The position numbers and the translations under genes are program-made. From Adiantum capillus-veneris (Eukaryota > Streptophyta > Polypodiopsida > Polypodiales > Pteridaceae), in the NCBI GenBank assembly GCA_014529385.2, contig CM043942.1, positions 53,010,647 through 53,074,646 on the forward strand: a stretch of 64,000 nucleotides of DNA. Reading direction: 5' to 3'. Of this stretch, positions 42,226 through 53,746 are shown one piece after another. Below the pieces are notes generated by a model. The model was not told where the DNA came from and searched no databases. It worked only from the letters and a program-made list of their open reading frames with translations. The stretch's first letter is position 1; each line of letters begins with the position of its first letter.

Positions 42226-42790
42226 TGATAATGCGCATCGAATGCTTGGCAGGGTTTTGAACCTCAAATTAGAATAATTAAGTCCTGGATTCGGCCTGAC
42301 AGATAGACTTTGCATTGGAGTGCAACTTGGCCTAAAGAAGTTAAGGGTTTCGCCATACAATTTCTACAAAATCCTTACAAAGTTGTCATTGGCTCACAAG
42401 ATCAGAAAGCCGATCACTCAATTCTACAGATTGTAGAAGTTGTTTCTGAGAATCACAAATACTTTGAATTGATAGATTTTCTGGAGCAAATGATGGATGG
42501 AGCTTTCTCTATCCATGATGATAAGAGTCAAGTTAAACGACATTGGGTTCTTTTTGAATTTAGATCTGGCAGTAGACCTATAATGACAGAAACAGATGCT
42601 GCAGCTCGGAGCGTGGATGTGAAAGACATAAAGTTCGTCATCAATTATGATTTTCCTGAATCATGTGAAGACTATGTACATCGGATTGGACGAACAAGAC
42701 AAGCTACTGCAAAGGCTATAGTCTATACTTTATTTCCAACAACAAAACGACAGCAAAGACCACATCGCCAACGACAATCAGGTCATATCG
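42226..42790 (+). pseudogene. Captured DEAD-box RNA helicase fragment (DDX5/DBP2-like)
   Basis: Conceptual translation follows plant DBP2/RH20-type helicases from motif II to motif VI without introns. In order: VLDNAHRML (motif II, DEAD changed to DNAH), a frameshift, GFEPQIR, LHWSATWPKEV (motif III), FLQNPYKVVIGSQDQKADHS, SENHKYFELIDFLEQMMDG, a gap of about 28 residues, SIHDDKSQVKRHWVLFEF (motif IV-V region), TETDAAARSVDVKDIKFVIN (motif V, usually ARGLD) and EDYVHRIGRTRQATAKA (motif VI, usually RTGRAG). The gap lies between two expected MDG positions, which suggests a short-homology deletion. It ends in the PPT of the element, so it was carried by it. No longer a working helicase. Confidence 0.88.
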
Positions 42791-42806
42791 GGGACGACAT
42801 GAACGC

Positions 42807-42818
42807 GGAAGGGGGGAA
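42807..42818 (+). promoter_or_regulatory. Polypurine tract of the palindrome element
   Basis: GGAAGGGGGGAA, ending directly at the 3' LTR start TGTTGACC. Confidence 0.88.
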
Positions 42819-43818
42819 TGTTGACCGCTGGGTCAACAACACAACATAACTCAAGTTTCATACCAAAGTCTTATCTTTTACGAGTTATGAAATGCTGCGG
42901 ATTATGGCTATAAACGTCATTTGTAATGAGTAGTTATTCTAGTTTCAGAATAGTTATTATGGCTATAAACGTCATTTGTAATGAGTAGTTATTCTAGTTT
43001 CAGAAGCCGGGGTGCAATGGCTCTTCCAAATTGTAAATACAAAGCCATTTGACCCTTTCAACCCCATTTTTTGGTTAAACCTAAGGTAGCCTTAGTATAT
43101 AAGGTACTTAGGTCATTTTGTAAAAAGGACTTTTAATCATAATCAAAACTTTAGCGTTGCCGTCTACTGTGTGTGAGAGAGAAAGAGAGTGAGCGTGAGC
43201 TTTATCCTCTCGCTACGCCCAGCTCGCTCAACACATTGGAGATCCGACTGCACCATTGCTGTAGGCTAGAGGAGAGCTGCGCGACAACGCCAAGCATTCC
43301 ACGCGAGACAAAGCGCACACGTCGACACATCTACGAGCTATTTGTGGCCGTAAGTGTATCAAACGATGTCTGTTTTCTACGTGCTAGTAGTCTATAGAAT
43401 CGTGGCAACATAAGCTATGCATAGGTACTCATAAATTTCAGTTTCAGGCACTTTCAAAATTCTGCTCCGTCATCCTAGGCGTTTTCCGCAGATGGGTTTT
43501 GAGTGTAGAAGCTTAGGGACAGGTGTATCCTAGTGAGGGGATGGTGTTCCTTAAGTTTCGTATGAATCTGGCATGATTAGGTGAGTTAACTTCCGTATGT
43601 GTGTATGTGGCTAGGTGGTGTAGTTGAGGGCAGTGAGCTTCTTGATTGTGGTTTAGTTGGCCTTCCAGAGTGTTGTATGTGTAGGATGGTCTTAGCCTGA
43701 CAAGCTACAAAGATTTCCTCCGTGTGCGTATCGTGTCATCTGTGTCCTCGATTGACATTATGTTGATCTAGGTAGTGTTTGCATGCACTTCATGGGTGTG
43801 TGAGTCGCCCGTCCAACA
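42819..43818 (+). repeat. 3' LTR of the palindrome element
   Basis: 1000 bases. It differs from the 5' LTR by a ~55-base tandem duplication (GGCTATAAACGTCATTTGTA repeated at about 42905-43000), loss of about 16 bases near 43500, and scattered substitutions. Confidence 0.93.
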
Positions 43819-44217
43819 TTGAATGAAACTAGTGTTGAGATAAGCTTGTAACTTGTACTCATGGTGAGAACCTTAAGACAAGAATGCACCATTTATGTGT
43901 ATAGTCACATTTTTCCTATGGAATCTGTAAGCCTCACACGTGCTACACAATTATAGTCACATGCTATTTGGTGTAGCCCACATGGTACTTGACCTTTTTT
44001 CCACATGTGGTGCACATCACTTTTCATCATTTACTGCCACCTTCTATTTGAGCATATATAAGGCCACCATACTTAACTTGCAATTCTCTCTCTCATTCTA
44101 ATCAATCAAGCAAGTTTATTTTACATTGCATATTCTCTCTAATACTTATTGCTAGTTGTTATGAATCTCTTATTATGATGAATGCCTCGCTGTTCTATCC
44201 ACCATAGATATTACACA

Positions 44218-44229
44218 TGGTATCAGAGC
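44218..44229 (+). promoter_or_regulatory. PBS, initiator Met tRNA
   Basis: TGGTATCAGAGC directly after the left LTR of the element starting at 43833. Confidence 0.85.
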
Positions 44230-44286
44230 TAATGAATAATTAGAATTTTTCAATTGTATCCATTAGACCTCTATGCTAGATTTAGT

Positions 44287-44289
<3 letters not shown>

Positions 44290-44333
<44 letters not shown>
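44290..44333. repeat. (TC)n microsatellite
   Basis: About 22 TC units in the element interior. Confidence 0.95.
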
Positions 44334-44334
<1 letters not shown>

Positions 44335-44807
44335 AGCACTCAATTGATTCATATCTCTTTAGAAATGCAGCTAATTAATCTCAAGCTTAAGTATCTCTCT
44401 CTTTGGATTTGGGCAAGTCTATATGGCTACTACTCCCCTAGCCAATGTTTAGGGATAATTAGATTGAGCATTAAAATTTGTGTGATTTTTCTTCTTTATT
44501 AAAACTTTCTTGATTATGTTTTGTTTCTTGCTCTTCTCGCTTTCTCCAAGCCGAGTTACCCCACTTGATTGTACTATTGAAATCCATTTGTGTGTATAAC
44601 GTTTTTCCAAATGTTTCAAATGCGCAAATTTATGTCTCATTTGGACCAAGCATTGAACAAGGAAATCTTATTAATTTTTTCATACATTTTTATGCTTGAT
44701 TTCTTTACTTAACCGTGCTCATAAATCTTTGCTTTGTGTGTGTATGCTTGTTTGTTTGTTCCCCTCTTTGTTTTATTTATTTGCTAACTTTTGCTCATAA
44801 ACCTTTG

Positions 44808-44810
<3 letters not shown>

Positions 44811-44853
<43 letters not shown>
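44811..44853. repeat. (GT)n microsatellite
   Basis: About 21 GT units in the element interior. The nearby sequence (44690-44880) repeats TTTGCTCATAAA(C/T)CTTTG twice. Confidence 0.95.
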
Positions 44854-44854
<1 letters not shown>

Positions 44855-45781
44855 TTCCCCTGTTTTCTTTTTGAAAGTGTGTAGATGCATGGCTTAAAAG
44901 ACAAATGAACATTTTCTTTTGTAATGTTGTTTGAAATTCAACTACCCTTTTGCAATATACCAAAGCTTGAAGGTTTTTTACTTTGAAATCAATCTCATTC
45001 AAAGCACCCCTTCCCATTGAAACCTTTTGGCACCTTTTGGCTTTCAATTTAAAAGTCAAATTATCCAAGCCCATGCTCTTGTGCCATCAACAACTCCAAC
45101 ACATTAGCATCAAGAACCGTGAACAAAGTTTGCTACTTCCATGGCAAAGTCTCCATAAGCCTAAGCACAAAGCAATGTATGTCTTATCCAATCCAAAAAT
45201 TACCCAAGTAGCCCCAAGCCAACAGATTTGCATGAGCTTATTTCCACATTTTGTATAAACCTATTGCATCCATCTTTTCATATACAAAAGCACTACATCC
45301 ACCAAGGTGTGCCTTCACTACAACGAGAAGTAGATATGCACCAACCCATTTCAAAAAACCAAGTGCACCCACATATACATCAACATTAGAATCATCCAAA
45401 TTCCCAAAAATCAAGGAAGGTAATGCATAGAAGGAGGCTCATAGTTCCCTAAAGAAAGTGATGACTTGCATCTGTAAGTGTTTAAACACTTCCTCAAACC
45501 ATATACTTTGTAGGTAAGACCTACACTATTTTTCTTGCATCAGATTTGATCTTTATGAGCCGTATATAGTTACTCCTTAATGTAACATGTATTAGACTCT
45601 TTTATCAAAATCCATGCTATATCATGTAAGCTTCAGATTATGAGGGCATTTGTTGAGGTAATCCTATAGCTTGCACTCATGATAAGAACAAACCCTTAAG
45701 CCAAGCATGCACCATTTATGTGTATAGTCACATTTTTCATAAGGACCCTATAAGCCTCACATGTGCCTATTTGGTATAGCC

Positions 45782-46271
45782 TACTATAGTTGGTGGGTAC
45801 ACGGAGAACCTAAAAAACACACAAATATCATGCTACAAATGATAAAATCAATAGGTTCGCATACTTGGTGAGTCGCACATACGCACAATTGAGAAACAAT
45901 ACACGATCTGAGAGAGATAGAAAAGGAGAGAAAGAATGAGATCACATTAATGTGCACCTCCTATAGACGAATGCTACACAGGCACAGTGAGAGAGGAGAG
46001 GTCAAAAGAGAAAAGGGCACAAACACTGGGTGCAATCTCCCCCCATACAAGAGTGAGCAGTTTTCTCTTGCACATATTTACTTATAGATTTTTTGAATGC
46101 TCAAAATGATTACAAATTGTTCATCCGAACATAAAGTGACCATTGCTCATAAAAAGCACTTTAATAATGAAATATCCATAAAGTTGCTATCCTTTTGCAT
46201 AGTGCATAGTTCACTTATGCTTTTATTGCATGACAATTGTAATAAATAACTATTTATCGATTTCCATTACA
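45782..46271 (-). repeat. 3' LTR of the nested kinase-carrying element
   Basis: 490 bases; matches 52037-52512 throughout with small indels. The plus-strand start is degraded (TACTATAG) but placed by the TSD. Confidence 0.85.
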
Positions 46272-47787
46272 TACCTTTCCGTTAGGAAGCAACCACCTTT
46301 AGTTACTAAGTAAGGAATCTGCAAGCACCATATTAGAGAGTTTGAGACTTTAGAGCCAATTTGAAAATAACCGATGTCTTAAAGATTTGGCCATATGGAC
46401 AAATCTCAAACTTTTTTTAAAGGCCAACTCCTTCCATAAGATAGTACTTGAAAATCTCTTTTGAGCCATGATCTCAAAGCTTTGGCCATGTGTTCAAATA
46501 TTAAGCTCCTTTTGAAAGTGATTATTGGAAAATTTTCAAATTCACTAATATGGTGTTGGCCAGCAGCAAATCATACTTCAAAAATAATGGTTAAAATTAT
46601 GTATAAAAAATATCATGGAACAAAATAAAAAGCCATAAACTGAAACAAATGAATTTGCTTATGCCTATCGTCATCCACATGCTGTATATTATAATGTCCC
46701 ATACCACGAGAATAGACAGTGTATGTCATATGTCTGAATGTATGTAGATATCATTCGTCACAACCATTGTTACATAATCAAATTTCATTAATTCAATGTA
46801 TACTATTGAAATCATATGATCATAAACCAAATTCAAAAATCCAACTCCAACTCCAACACCAAATCCAAATCCAAATCACGTTCATTATATACCTGGGTAA
46901 CAAAATCATACTAGGGGCAGTGGTGGCCAATCACTGCAACATGATTTTGTAATCAATGTTCCCTAAATCAACGAATCAATACTAATCAAGCGTGCTACCT
47001 AAATCAGTGAATATGCACTTGTGCTACCTAAACCGACAAATTTGCACTAGTAATGTTTAAGCTAGAGAATCTATTGTTTGCTGGTATGTTGCCTAAATCA
47101 GCAAATCTGCACTCATGCTACCTAAATCGATGGATCTACATGGATAATTGGTGTTGCCTAAATTGGACAATCTACACTAAGATGAACATTTACACACTGC
47201 CTAAATGAAAATATGTGTGCACACGGCCAATGGACTAAGCAAGGCATAAAAGACAAAACATTGACTACCTTTTTGTCATCAAATTGGAGTATATTTTATT
47301 TGACATCACCTTAGCTCATGTGAGTAGCTTTTAAAGTTGTCTGGTGGTATTCTCCATTGTTGTAAAAGTCCAAAACTACCTGAGACTTGTAGCTCCTTAG
47401 GTATATCTACAACAAAATCACTTAAAACAAGTAAACAAAGTGAGCATTTATCAAACGAGTAAAATAAATTGAGGGATTGTTGTATAAGAAGACGTTTTAA
47501 GAGGTGGTGCATAATGTTGTGCTAAGTGACTGCGTAAAAGAAAAACCAAAAAAAGAAGAGAACTTACCTTGTTTTTGTTCAACCTAGTCACAAATTATCC
47601 CACTCATTAGTGAGAATGATCTTGTATGATGTATAGACTTATAACCATCAGTAAACTAGCACATGTAAGAGGTTTTTGAAGCCTGAGGTTTGGTATAGTT
47701 TGTCGTGCTTAGCTCTTTTATAATATGCATTGTTTGAGTAGGAAAACAAGTTTTGACAATGATTCTAAGTTACTTCAACTCATGTGT
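46272..47787. other. Non-coding interior with a diverged minisatellite
   Basis: No gene motif. 46955-47215 holds about seven diverged copies of a ~33-base unit around (G/T)CTACCTAAATCRRTGAAT. The reverse complement of the same unit recurs at 52899-53155. Confidence 0.5.
46955..47215 (+). repeat. Diverged minisatellite (CTACCTAAAT unit)
   Basis: Repeated GCTACCTAAATC..., GTTGCCTAAATC... and GCACT...TG phrases about every 33 bases, with many substitutions. Confidence 0.65.
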
Positions 47788-48980
47788 TTAGATATACATG
47801 ATGGCAATAAGAATCTTGATCACCATGCATCCTACACTCCATATATCTACATGACGTACATAATTGTCTCCTATTATAACTTTTGGTGCCATCCAAAAAA
47901 TAGACTCTTTGATGGATTTGCAAGCATCAGTTATTGTGTCCTCATGAAATGTTTTAGATACTCCAAAAGCAGCCAATTTCACAAAAACATTAGAATCAAT
48001 AAGCATGTTTCCAGCTTTGATATCTCTATGAAAACTTTTTTTCTTATGAAGATACTCAAGACCAAGAAGTAATTGTGTTTTGTAGACAGGAACAAGAGAC
48101 TCACTAAATGTGCCAAATCTTTCTAGCATGCTTTGAATAGATCCGCTAAAAAACATCGTCCAAAAATATATAAAGAACAATGCCTCTTCATCTTTGTCCA
48201 TATCTATGTAACCAACAATATGTTTGTGTCTTATCTCTTTATATAACGAGATTTCTCTTTCTAGACAAGTCATGTAAAAAGCTTTCTCTTCATCATTAGT
48301 CATGTTTTGAAACTTCAAATGTTTCATTGGCATAAGCTCTCCAATGGATTGATTGATGCCACAAAACAACGGTCTCTAGATGCTGCAAGAGCTGCAAGTA
48401 TCAAGGGGAGCATTTGCATGTCTATCCCATCACCACAAACATCAAAACCACACTTGAGGACCTGATGCATGCTTTGAGCTTCTTGTGATGCAATGGCATC
48501 TTCTCATAGTCTACCAATTGCCAATGGTGGCAACTGAGCAGAGCCACTTGACGTTTCTGATGCATTAGTGAGATATCTCATGTCATTGTGCGAGGCATCT
48601 GGATAGCCAAGTGATGAGCTGGATGTGGAAGAGTAAAATGTTGAGAGGAGATTTTGATTGCCCCCTAGAGGAAATGAACATGCCATCAAAGCATTGTTGA
48701 GAGATCTTTCTAATGGTTTGTTCATTGCATCTAATGACTAAGCATGATTCAGTGGAGACAAAGTCCACTCTAGTGTGTGGCCTTTGAGCTTCAAAAGAGA
48801 CTTCTCTAATTGTCTCTTGTTAATTAAGTGTTGAGGCACGGGCAGGAGATGTTGGCCTGCCATGCCATGCTAGAGGGGAGCCCAAACCTTTAGCCATTGA
48901 GCTTGGACTCTTTGCCGCATTTGAATCAGAGACATATTTGTCCTTGTCTAATAAATGCTGCATGATCTTGAGTAAAAGAC
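47788..48980 (-). pseudogene. MAPKKK-like protein kinase fragment, intronless and broken
   Basis: The main frame 48369-47788 reads through kinase subdomains II-IX: GELMPMKHLKF (Ala-x-Lys reads M-x-K), EISLYKEIRHKHIVGYID, SGSIQSMLERFGTFSESLV, LLLGLEYLHKKKSFHRDIKA (HRD loop kept), NMLIDSNVFVKLAAFGVSK (DFG changed to AFG), SIFWMAPKVI (APE changed to APK) and HVDIWSVGCMVIKIL. G-S-I-Q-S-M-L-E-R-F-G and L-L-G-L-E-Y-L-H are typical of plant MAPKKKs (STE11 family). Upstream (48980-48500) broken frames give a Ser/Pro-rich N-terminal region with SPLAWHGRPTSPARAS. About 1.2 kb is free of introns, whereas plant MAPKKK genes usually have many; this suggests a reverse-transcribed copy. Catalytic residues are lost, so it is inactive. 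Confidence 0.82.
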
Positions 48981-48989
48981 TTCACAATC

Positions 48990-51900
48990 AGCTCACATAC
49001 ATCATCTTCTCCTCTAAGAAAATCTAGGCAAAGGAAATACCTCAACTCTATTTGAGCTCATTTTTCACGGGCAAGTTCCTTCAATTTACAACCTCAAAAC
49101 CTATCAATATAGATTTCAGATTTATCCTTCAATGTAATCAAAACCACAAAATCAAACATTGTGTATATGTAACCTGGCTTTATTAGTTATTGTCAAAAGC
49201 CCTTTTATCAATAACTCAATTATTAAATTACCTAGCTTATGAATTATTAGGCAACTTAGAAAACAATAGCCTCTTTTTTACCTTGAAACCATAGAGTTTA
49301 CACTTGCATCATGAGAAACCTTCAAGATGCATGAGTATAGGCTGTTTACAAATCATTTTCCTAGCTTGTGCATACGGTGGAGACAAGAGGCAAAAAGGGG
49401 ATGGCTAAAAGAGGGGCATATGAGAGGTTGGTCAGTCAAGAGAATATATCCAAGTATAAGTGGGAGTTGAGCATCGGACATAGTTTAAAAATTTGACGTG
49501 ATAGATAAGTGTGGTTAAGGAGGACGGGTTAATGTCCCATTCATGATTTGACAACACTAATCCTAATTAATATAGAGAATGCTTAAGAACACAAAATGAC
49601 AAAAATTGGTCAAGTTCTCAATGTAGCATCAAGTTACATTTTCTGTGAGCATAGAAATGAGCTCAATATATAGGAGAAGAAGTGGTAGGTTGAGTGACAT
49701 CATCAATGAGGTGTGAGAGATCATTCAAATTAGCCAAAGAGGAGAGTACAAGTTGAAAACTCATGTACACCTTTTTGGGGCTGTTTTGGCCTATCTATTG
49801 GCTCCATTATGCAGTGGAAAGGTGCTAGAAAGGTCCATGGGTCATGCATACATATGTGGGAATCATTTTGGATATGTAATCATGCATGTGGACTAAGGGA
49901 GAGTTTACTAGGGGCATAAGTTAGGTTTGACCCATCATGAAGCTTTAATGCATAAAACGCTAATCACGACTAGTGACCAATGAGGTGGAAGGCCTCATGG
50001 TGTGTAAACCACACCCTACCATCCCATAAGGAATTAGACACATTACATTGTAAACAATCTGATCTCTCATTTTCAATAGGATCTCAAGAAGGTGCCTCCT
50101 CATAAATGTTATACACCTAAAGAATTTTAGTTGGATCAATATACTTGCTCATCATTAGATTGCGCTAATCATTTTCAACTATTGCAATAGGAATGGAAGA
50201 CAAAGATGAATTTTGAAAGAAGAGACCAACTTTACTTCAATGTTTTTCAACTCTTGGGTCTGTTCTATCTTGCTTGTATTGCTTTGCATTCTCGGGGAGA
50301 AAAATGCTACGCGTATAAAATCTTGTCATCATTTGGTTATGAAATCAACAAACATTAGAAGCAGATGCTATGTGCACATGCATGCAAAGTAGAATCAAGA
50401 AAATGGATAAGTAGGGCATTTAGGCATCTTTGCACATGTAAATTTATATTTGTGATAGCAGGACAAGCCACAAATTTCCTATTATATGGTAGTTTGCAAT
50501 TGTTGCCCTTCCATCAAACAACTTGCACTTGTCTAAAATCTCAAGCAACAGATGTAGCCCTCCTATGCGCATGTGTAAGGCCATCGCTTTCTTAAAATGA
50601 TGATGATGGTCAAGAAGACCCGCATTTCCTCACACTGCAAGGGTCGTAGCTATCTATTGTTTTTTTCCCGTCTCTCTCCACCATGATCATCAGCACACCC
50701 ACAACGTAGAGAAAAACCAGGTTATGTGTGTGCCAATCCTACGGTGATATCATGTGGAAAATGGGGCGCAAAGCAGTGCGAGTGCTACTGGGTAGGCAAC
50801 TGGAGTCAAAGGAGAGTTGGTAGAAAGGAAGAGAGAGCGAGAGATATATATAGAGGCAATTCTTTTTCTTTTGCATGAGTGCTTAGCGACCCTTTTTTAT
50901 TAAACTGATAGTCATTGTCTTTGGGATAACGGCTGAGCAAAAGGTTGGCATGCCCTAATTTTAGCAGGCTACGAACTCACGAGCTCAAACCGCTCTTTGT
51001 TGTTGTCAATTTCTTGCCTACCACCACAACGTTTTTGTTTGCATGGGTGGAATGGGTGGTGGGCTACATGGGTATGTGCAGAGTCCCATGCACATTGTCG
51101 GGCTATTTCCGCTATTGTGTTGAGGACTATCGCAAAAACCACCGCCGAATAAGGCCCACCCTACTATCACCGTCAAACAATAAAGATGTCCATTGTGGGG
51201 TGGTCAAAGAGTGCATTGGTTTGATGCTACTACAACCTTGGTAATGGTTGCCCCTTACCTTACTAGAGCACGATAATATTGGCCCCTTAGTCTATTACTC
51301 CATCATGCCTACTCCGCTTCATATGTTGAGTTTGCCGAGTGATGGGTTTTATCAAGATACTACACAGGTCCTTCAAATTTTGAGACTTTGTAGTCACTTG
51401 GGGTTGTTTCCCATATCCATTAGATCTTTAATGAAACTCATTCAAAAAAATTCTTGAGGTCTCTTAGGATTGTGTCTACAATGTTGAATTTTCTCCAATT
51501 CTTCTTCTATCCATCCTTCTTCTTACATCTCACCATGCCTTCTTCTTCTGCTTCTCTTGGAATTGGTCTCTTGGGAGCCAAGGTAAGGATTAACTAAGCC
51601 TTCGTTGATATGAAGAACTTCTTCTTGTACTATACACATCCTCAATCTAATGACATATTCTTCTTAATCATATCTAGCCTCATGTCCATCTTACCACTGT
51701 TTTAACAAGCTATATCAATATCTATCGAGCGCTAACTGAGGTATTAGCAATAATTATATTTTACTCAATATATAAAATATCATAATTTTTATATCCTATT
51801 AGGATAACTTTCACTGATTACAAATTAATGAAGGATTAAACATTGAGGCATCCAAAGATTTACCAGAAACAGGTAACATGAAAGAGGAATAAAACAAAAA

Positions 51901-52023
51901 TATTTAAATTAACCAAAAAATAATTATGTAAGTGCACTCGGCTCTAGTGCATAATTGTATCCTTGTTCAAATGCCAATTTTCGGATCTCTTTGATCGATT
52001 GTTAACAAGATCGTAGCCTTGTT
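48990..52023. other. Non-coding interior of the nested element
   Basis: About 3 kb AT-rich with only short ORFs lacking motifs (longest 99 codons at 50945-51244, Cys/His-containing but unrecognised). It may include untranslated parts of the captured kinase transcript or unrelated filler; nothing decisive is visible. Confidence 0.4.
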
Positions 52024-52035
52024 GCTTTGATACCA
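52024..52035 (-). promoter_or_regulatory. PBS-like site (Met tRNA variant)
   Basis: TGGTATCAAAGC on the minus strand: one base differs from TGGTATCAGAGC. One base from the LTR. Confidence 0.7.
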
Positions 52036-52036
52036 C

Positions 52037-52512
52037 TGTTGTAGTCAAGTGCACAGAGGGCCTGCAAAATACACAAATAGCATATTGCAGACAATTGAAT
52101 CAACATATCTGCATACTTGGCAAAATGCACATATGTACCAATAGTACACGATTTGAGAGAGAGAGAGAGAGAAGTAGGAGAGCACATGCAGGCACATCTC
52201 CGATAGCGGAGTGCTACAGAGGCATGTTGAGAGAGGAGATGTGAGAAGAGAAAAGAAGGACACAGACATTGGGTGCAATCCCCCCCCCCCCGGTGCAAGA
52301 GTGAGCATTTTCCTCTTGCACATATTTACTTACAAATTTCTTGAATGCTTAAAATGATTACAAATTGTCTGCCCACACATAAAGTGACCATAGCTCATAA
52401 AGAGCACTTTAATAATGAAATATCCATAAACTTGCTATCCTTTTGCATAGTCCATAATTCACTTATTCTTTTGCCACCTGCAATAAATAATTATCTATAG
52501 ATTTTCATTACA
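52037..52512 (-). repeat. 5' LTR of the nested kinase-carrying element
   Basis: 476 bases, TGTTGTAGTC...TTCATTACA on the plus strand. It contains a short (GA)n at 52154-52173 and a poly-C run at 52280-52291. Confidence 0.87.
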
Positions 52513-52898
52513 TAGCCCACATGCTACTTGACATTTTTCCACATATGGTGTATATCACTTTTCATCATTTATTGCCACCTTTCATTATAAGGCCACCATG
52601 CTTAACTTGTAATTCTCTCTCATTTTGATCAATCAAGCAAGTTTATTTCCTTTTACATTTATATTTTCTCAAATACTTATTGCTAATTGCTATGATGAAT
52701 CTTTTTATTATGATGAATGCCTCGTTGGTCTATCCACCATAAGCATTTTAATTACTACTAAATTAAACCATATCACATAAGGTGATTTGGAATAATCGAT
52801 AACAATCTCGTAAGTATTTCATTACCCAACACACTCAAATTTTGTGTCAAACAAGTGATAAATGTATTATATCTTATGCTTTGCCTTGGTCAAGTACA

Positions 52899-53155
52899 CA
52901 AATTTGCTAATTTAGGCAGTGTACAAGCGTCAACATGGTGTCAATTCACCAATTTAAGCAACACCAAATTATTTAGTGCAAATCTACTAGTTTAGGTAAT
53001 GCTAGTGCAAATTGCCAATTAGATAGTACAACCATAAATATAGATCCACCGATTTAGATAGCATTAGTGTAGATTCATCATTTTACACAGTACGGCCATA
53101 AATGTAGGTTCAATAGTTTAAGTAATGTAAATGTAGATCTATCAGTTTTGGCACC
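52899..53155 (-). repeat. Diverged minisatellite, inverted relative to 46955-47215
   Basis: The same ~33-base unit read on the other strand. Strongly diverged. Confidence 0.55.
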
Positions 53156-53746
53156 TCAAAATAATGGCACCTTCCAGAAACTTTGCTACTCTGATCTGCA
53201 CCTACCCTAAACTTTCTTTTGCAAAGCTGATCTCGGAAAAAAAATCAAGAATAACAAAAATAGACATGAAATAGGTTGTTTTACAGGTCAAAACAAATCA
53301 GTAAAAATTTGCAACCGAGCTAAAATCGATCTTTTACTTAGTCAAATTTGCAGCAAGGATTATGGAACCAAGCTAAAATCGATCTTTTACTTAGTCAAAT
53401 TTTAGCTACAAGATAATTTTGAAAATTTTATAGCTTCGTCCTATTCTCCTCCACGACATTGCAATGATACAAGACCTTCACTCCAACTGCAATACCACTT
53501 GAAGAGTGCGCAATGTGTGTGGAGTGCAAGGGAGAAGAAGATCAGACATGAGCACAATGTGGTTGGAGCTCTCGGTGAGGATTTGGAATTACTTTATAAC
53601 TTCTTATTGTTCTATATGATTAAAAGAATAGATAAGGTTAGTATGGTCAATGTGATGGGTGTCCGGCTAGATGGCCCGAACCTTAACACTTGCAAATGTT
53701 AATTAAGTGCTAGAGGATATGCTAAGAACCTACATTAGCGTGAAAC

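Larger units (their letters stand above)
32229..43818 (+). mobile_element. 11.6-kb LTR element without RT or integrase, carrying a palindrome array and a helicase fragment
   Basis: LTRs at 32229-33187 and 42819-43818 (TGTTGACCGC...CCGTCCAACA). TSD TTGAA at 32224-32228 and 43819-43823. Asp-tRNA PBS at 33189 and PPT at 42807-42818. Order: a long leader with a repeated 24-base palindrome, a gag-protease ORF with four stops, a region of W-[IV]-P-K repeats, about 1.8 kb non-coding, a DEAD-box helicase fragment, PPT. No RT, RNase H or integrase motif is visible in any frame, so it resembles a large non-autonomous TR-GAG-type element mobilised in trans. The intact TSD and similar LTRs argue that the whole structure moved as one unit. 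Confidence 0.9.
45782..52512 (-). mobile_element. 6.7-kb LTR element nested in the LTR of its neighbour, carrying a kinase gene fragment
   Basis: Direct repeats 45782-46271 and 52037-52512 share CTTGCACATATTTACTTA, AAATGATTACAAATTGT and AGCACTTTAATAATGAAATA. Both end CATTACA. The TSD TAGCC is at 45777-45781 and 52513-52517, and removing the element restores the neighbouring LTR. A PBS variant (TGGTATCAAAGC on the minus strand, 52024-52035) sits next to the right LTR, so the element is on the minus strand. The interior has no gag or pol motif; the only recognisable content is a protein-kinase pseudogene (47788-48980). LTR divergence is moderate, with the left LTR start mutated to TACTATAG from TGTTGTAG. 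Confidence 0.85.
43833..52750 (+). mobile_element. LTR element with split right LTR (non-coding, copia-type PBS)
   Basis: The left LTR is 43833-44217 and the right LTR is 45652-45781 plus 52518-52750. The LTR copies share GCACCATTTATGTGTATAGT, CACTTTTCATCATTTA and TATGATGAATGCCTCG. A Met PBS (TGGTATCAGAGC) is at 44218-44229 and a purine-rich ATGAGGGCA precedes 45652. The interior (44230-45651) is only 1.4 kb with no ORF, so this is a small non-autonomous element. A clean TSD is not visible on the right (left flank ACTAG, right flank ATTACTACTAA). The break in the right LTR is caused by the element 45782-52512. Confidence 0.8.

Noticed and set aside
50945-51244. 99-codon plus-strand ORF as a host gene
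   Set aside because: No motif, atypical composition, and inside an LTR element; kept only as part of the non-coding interior.
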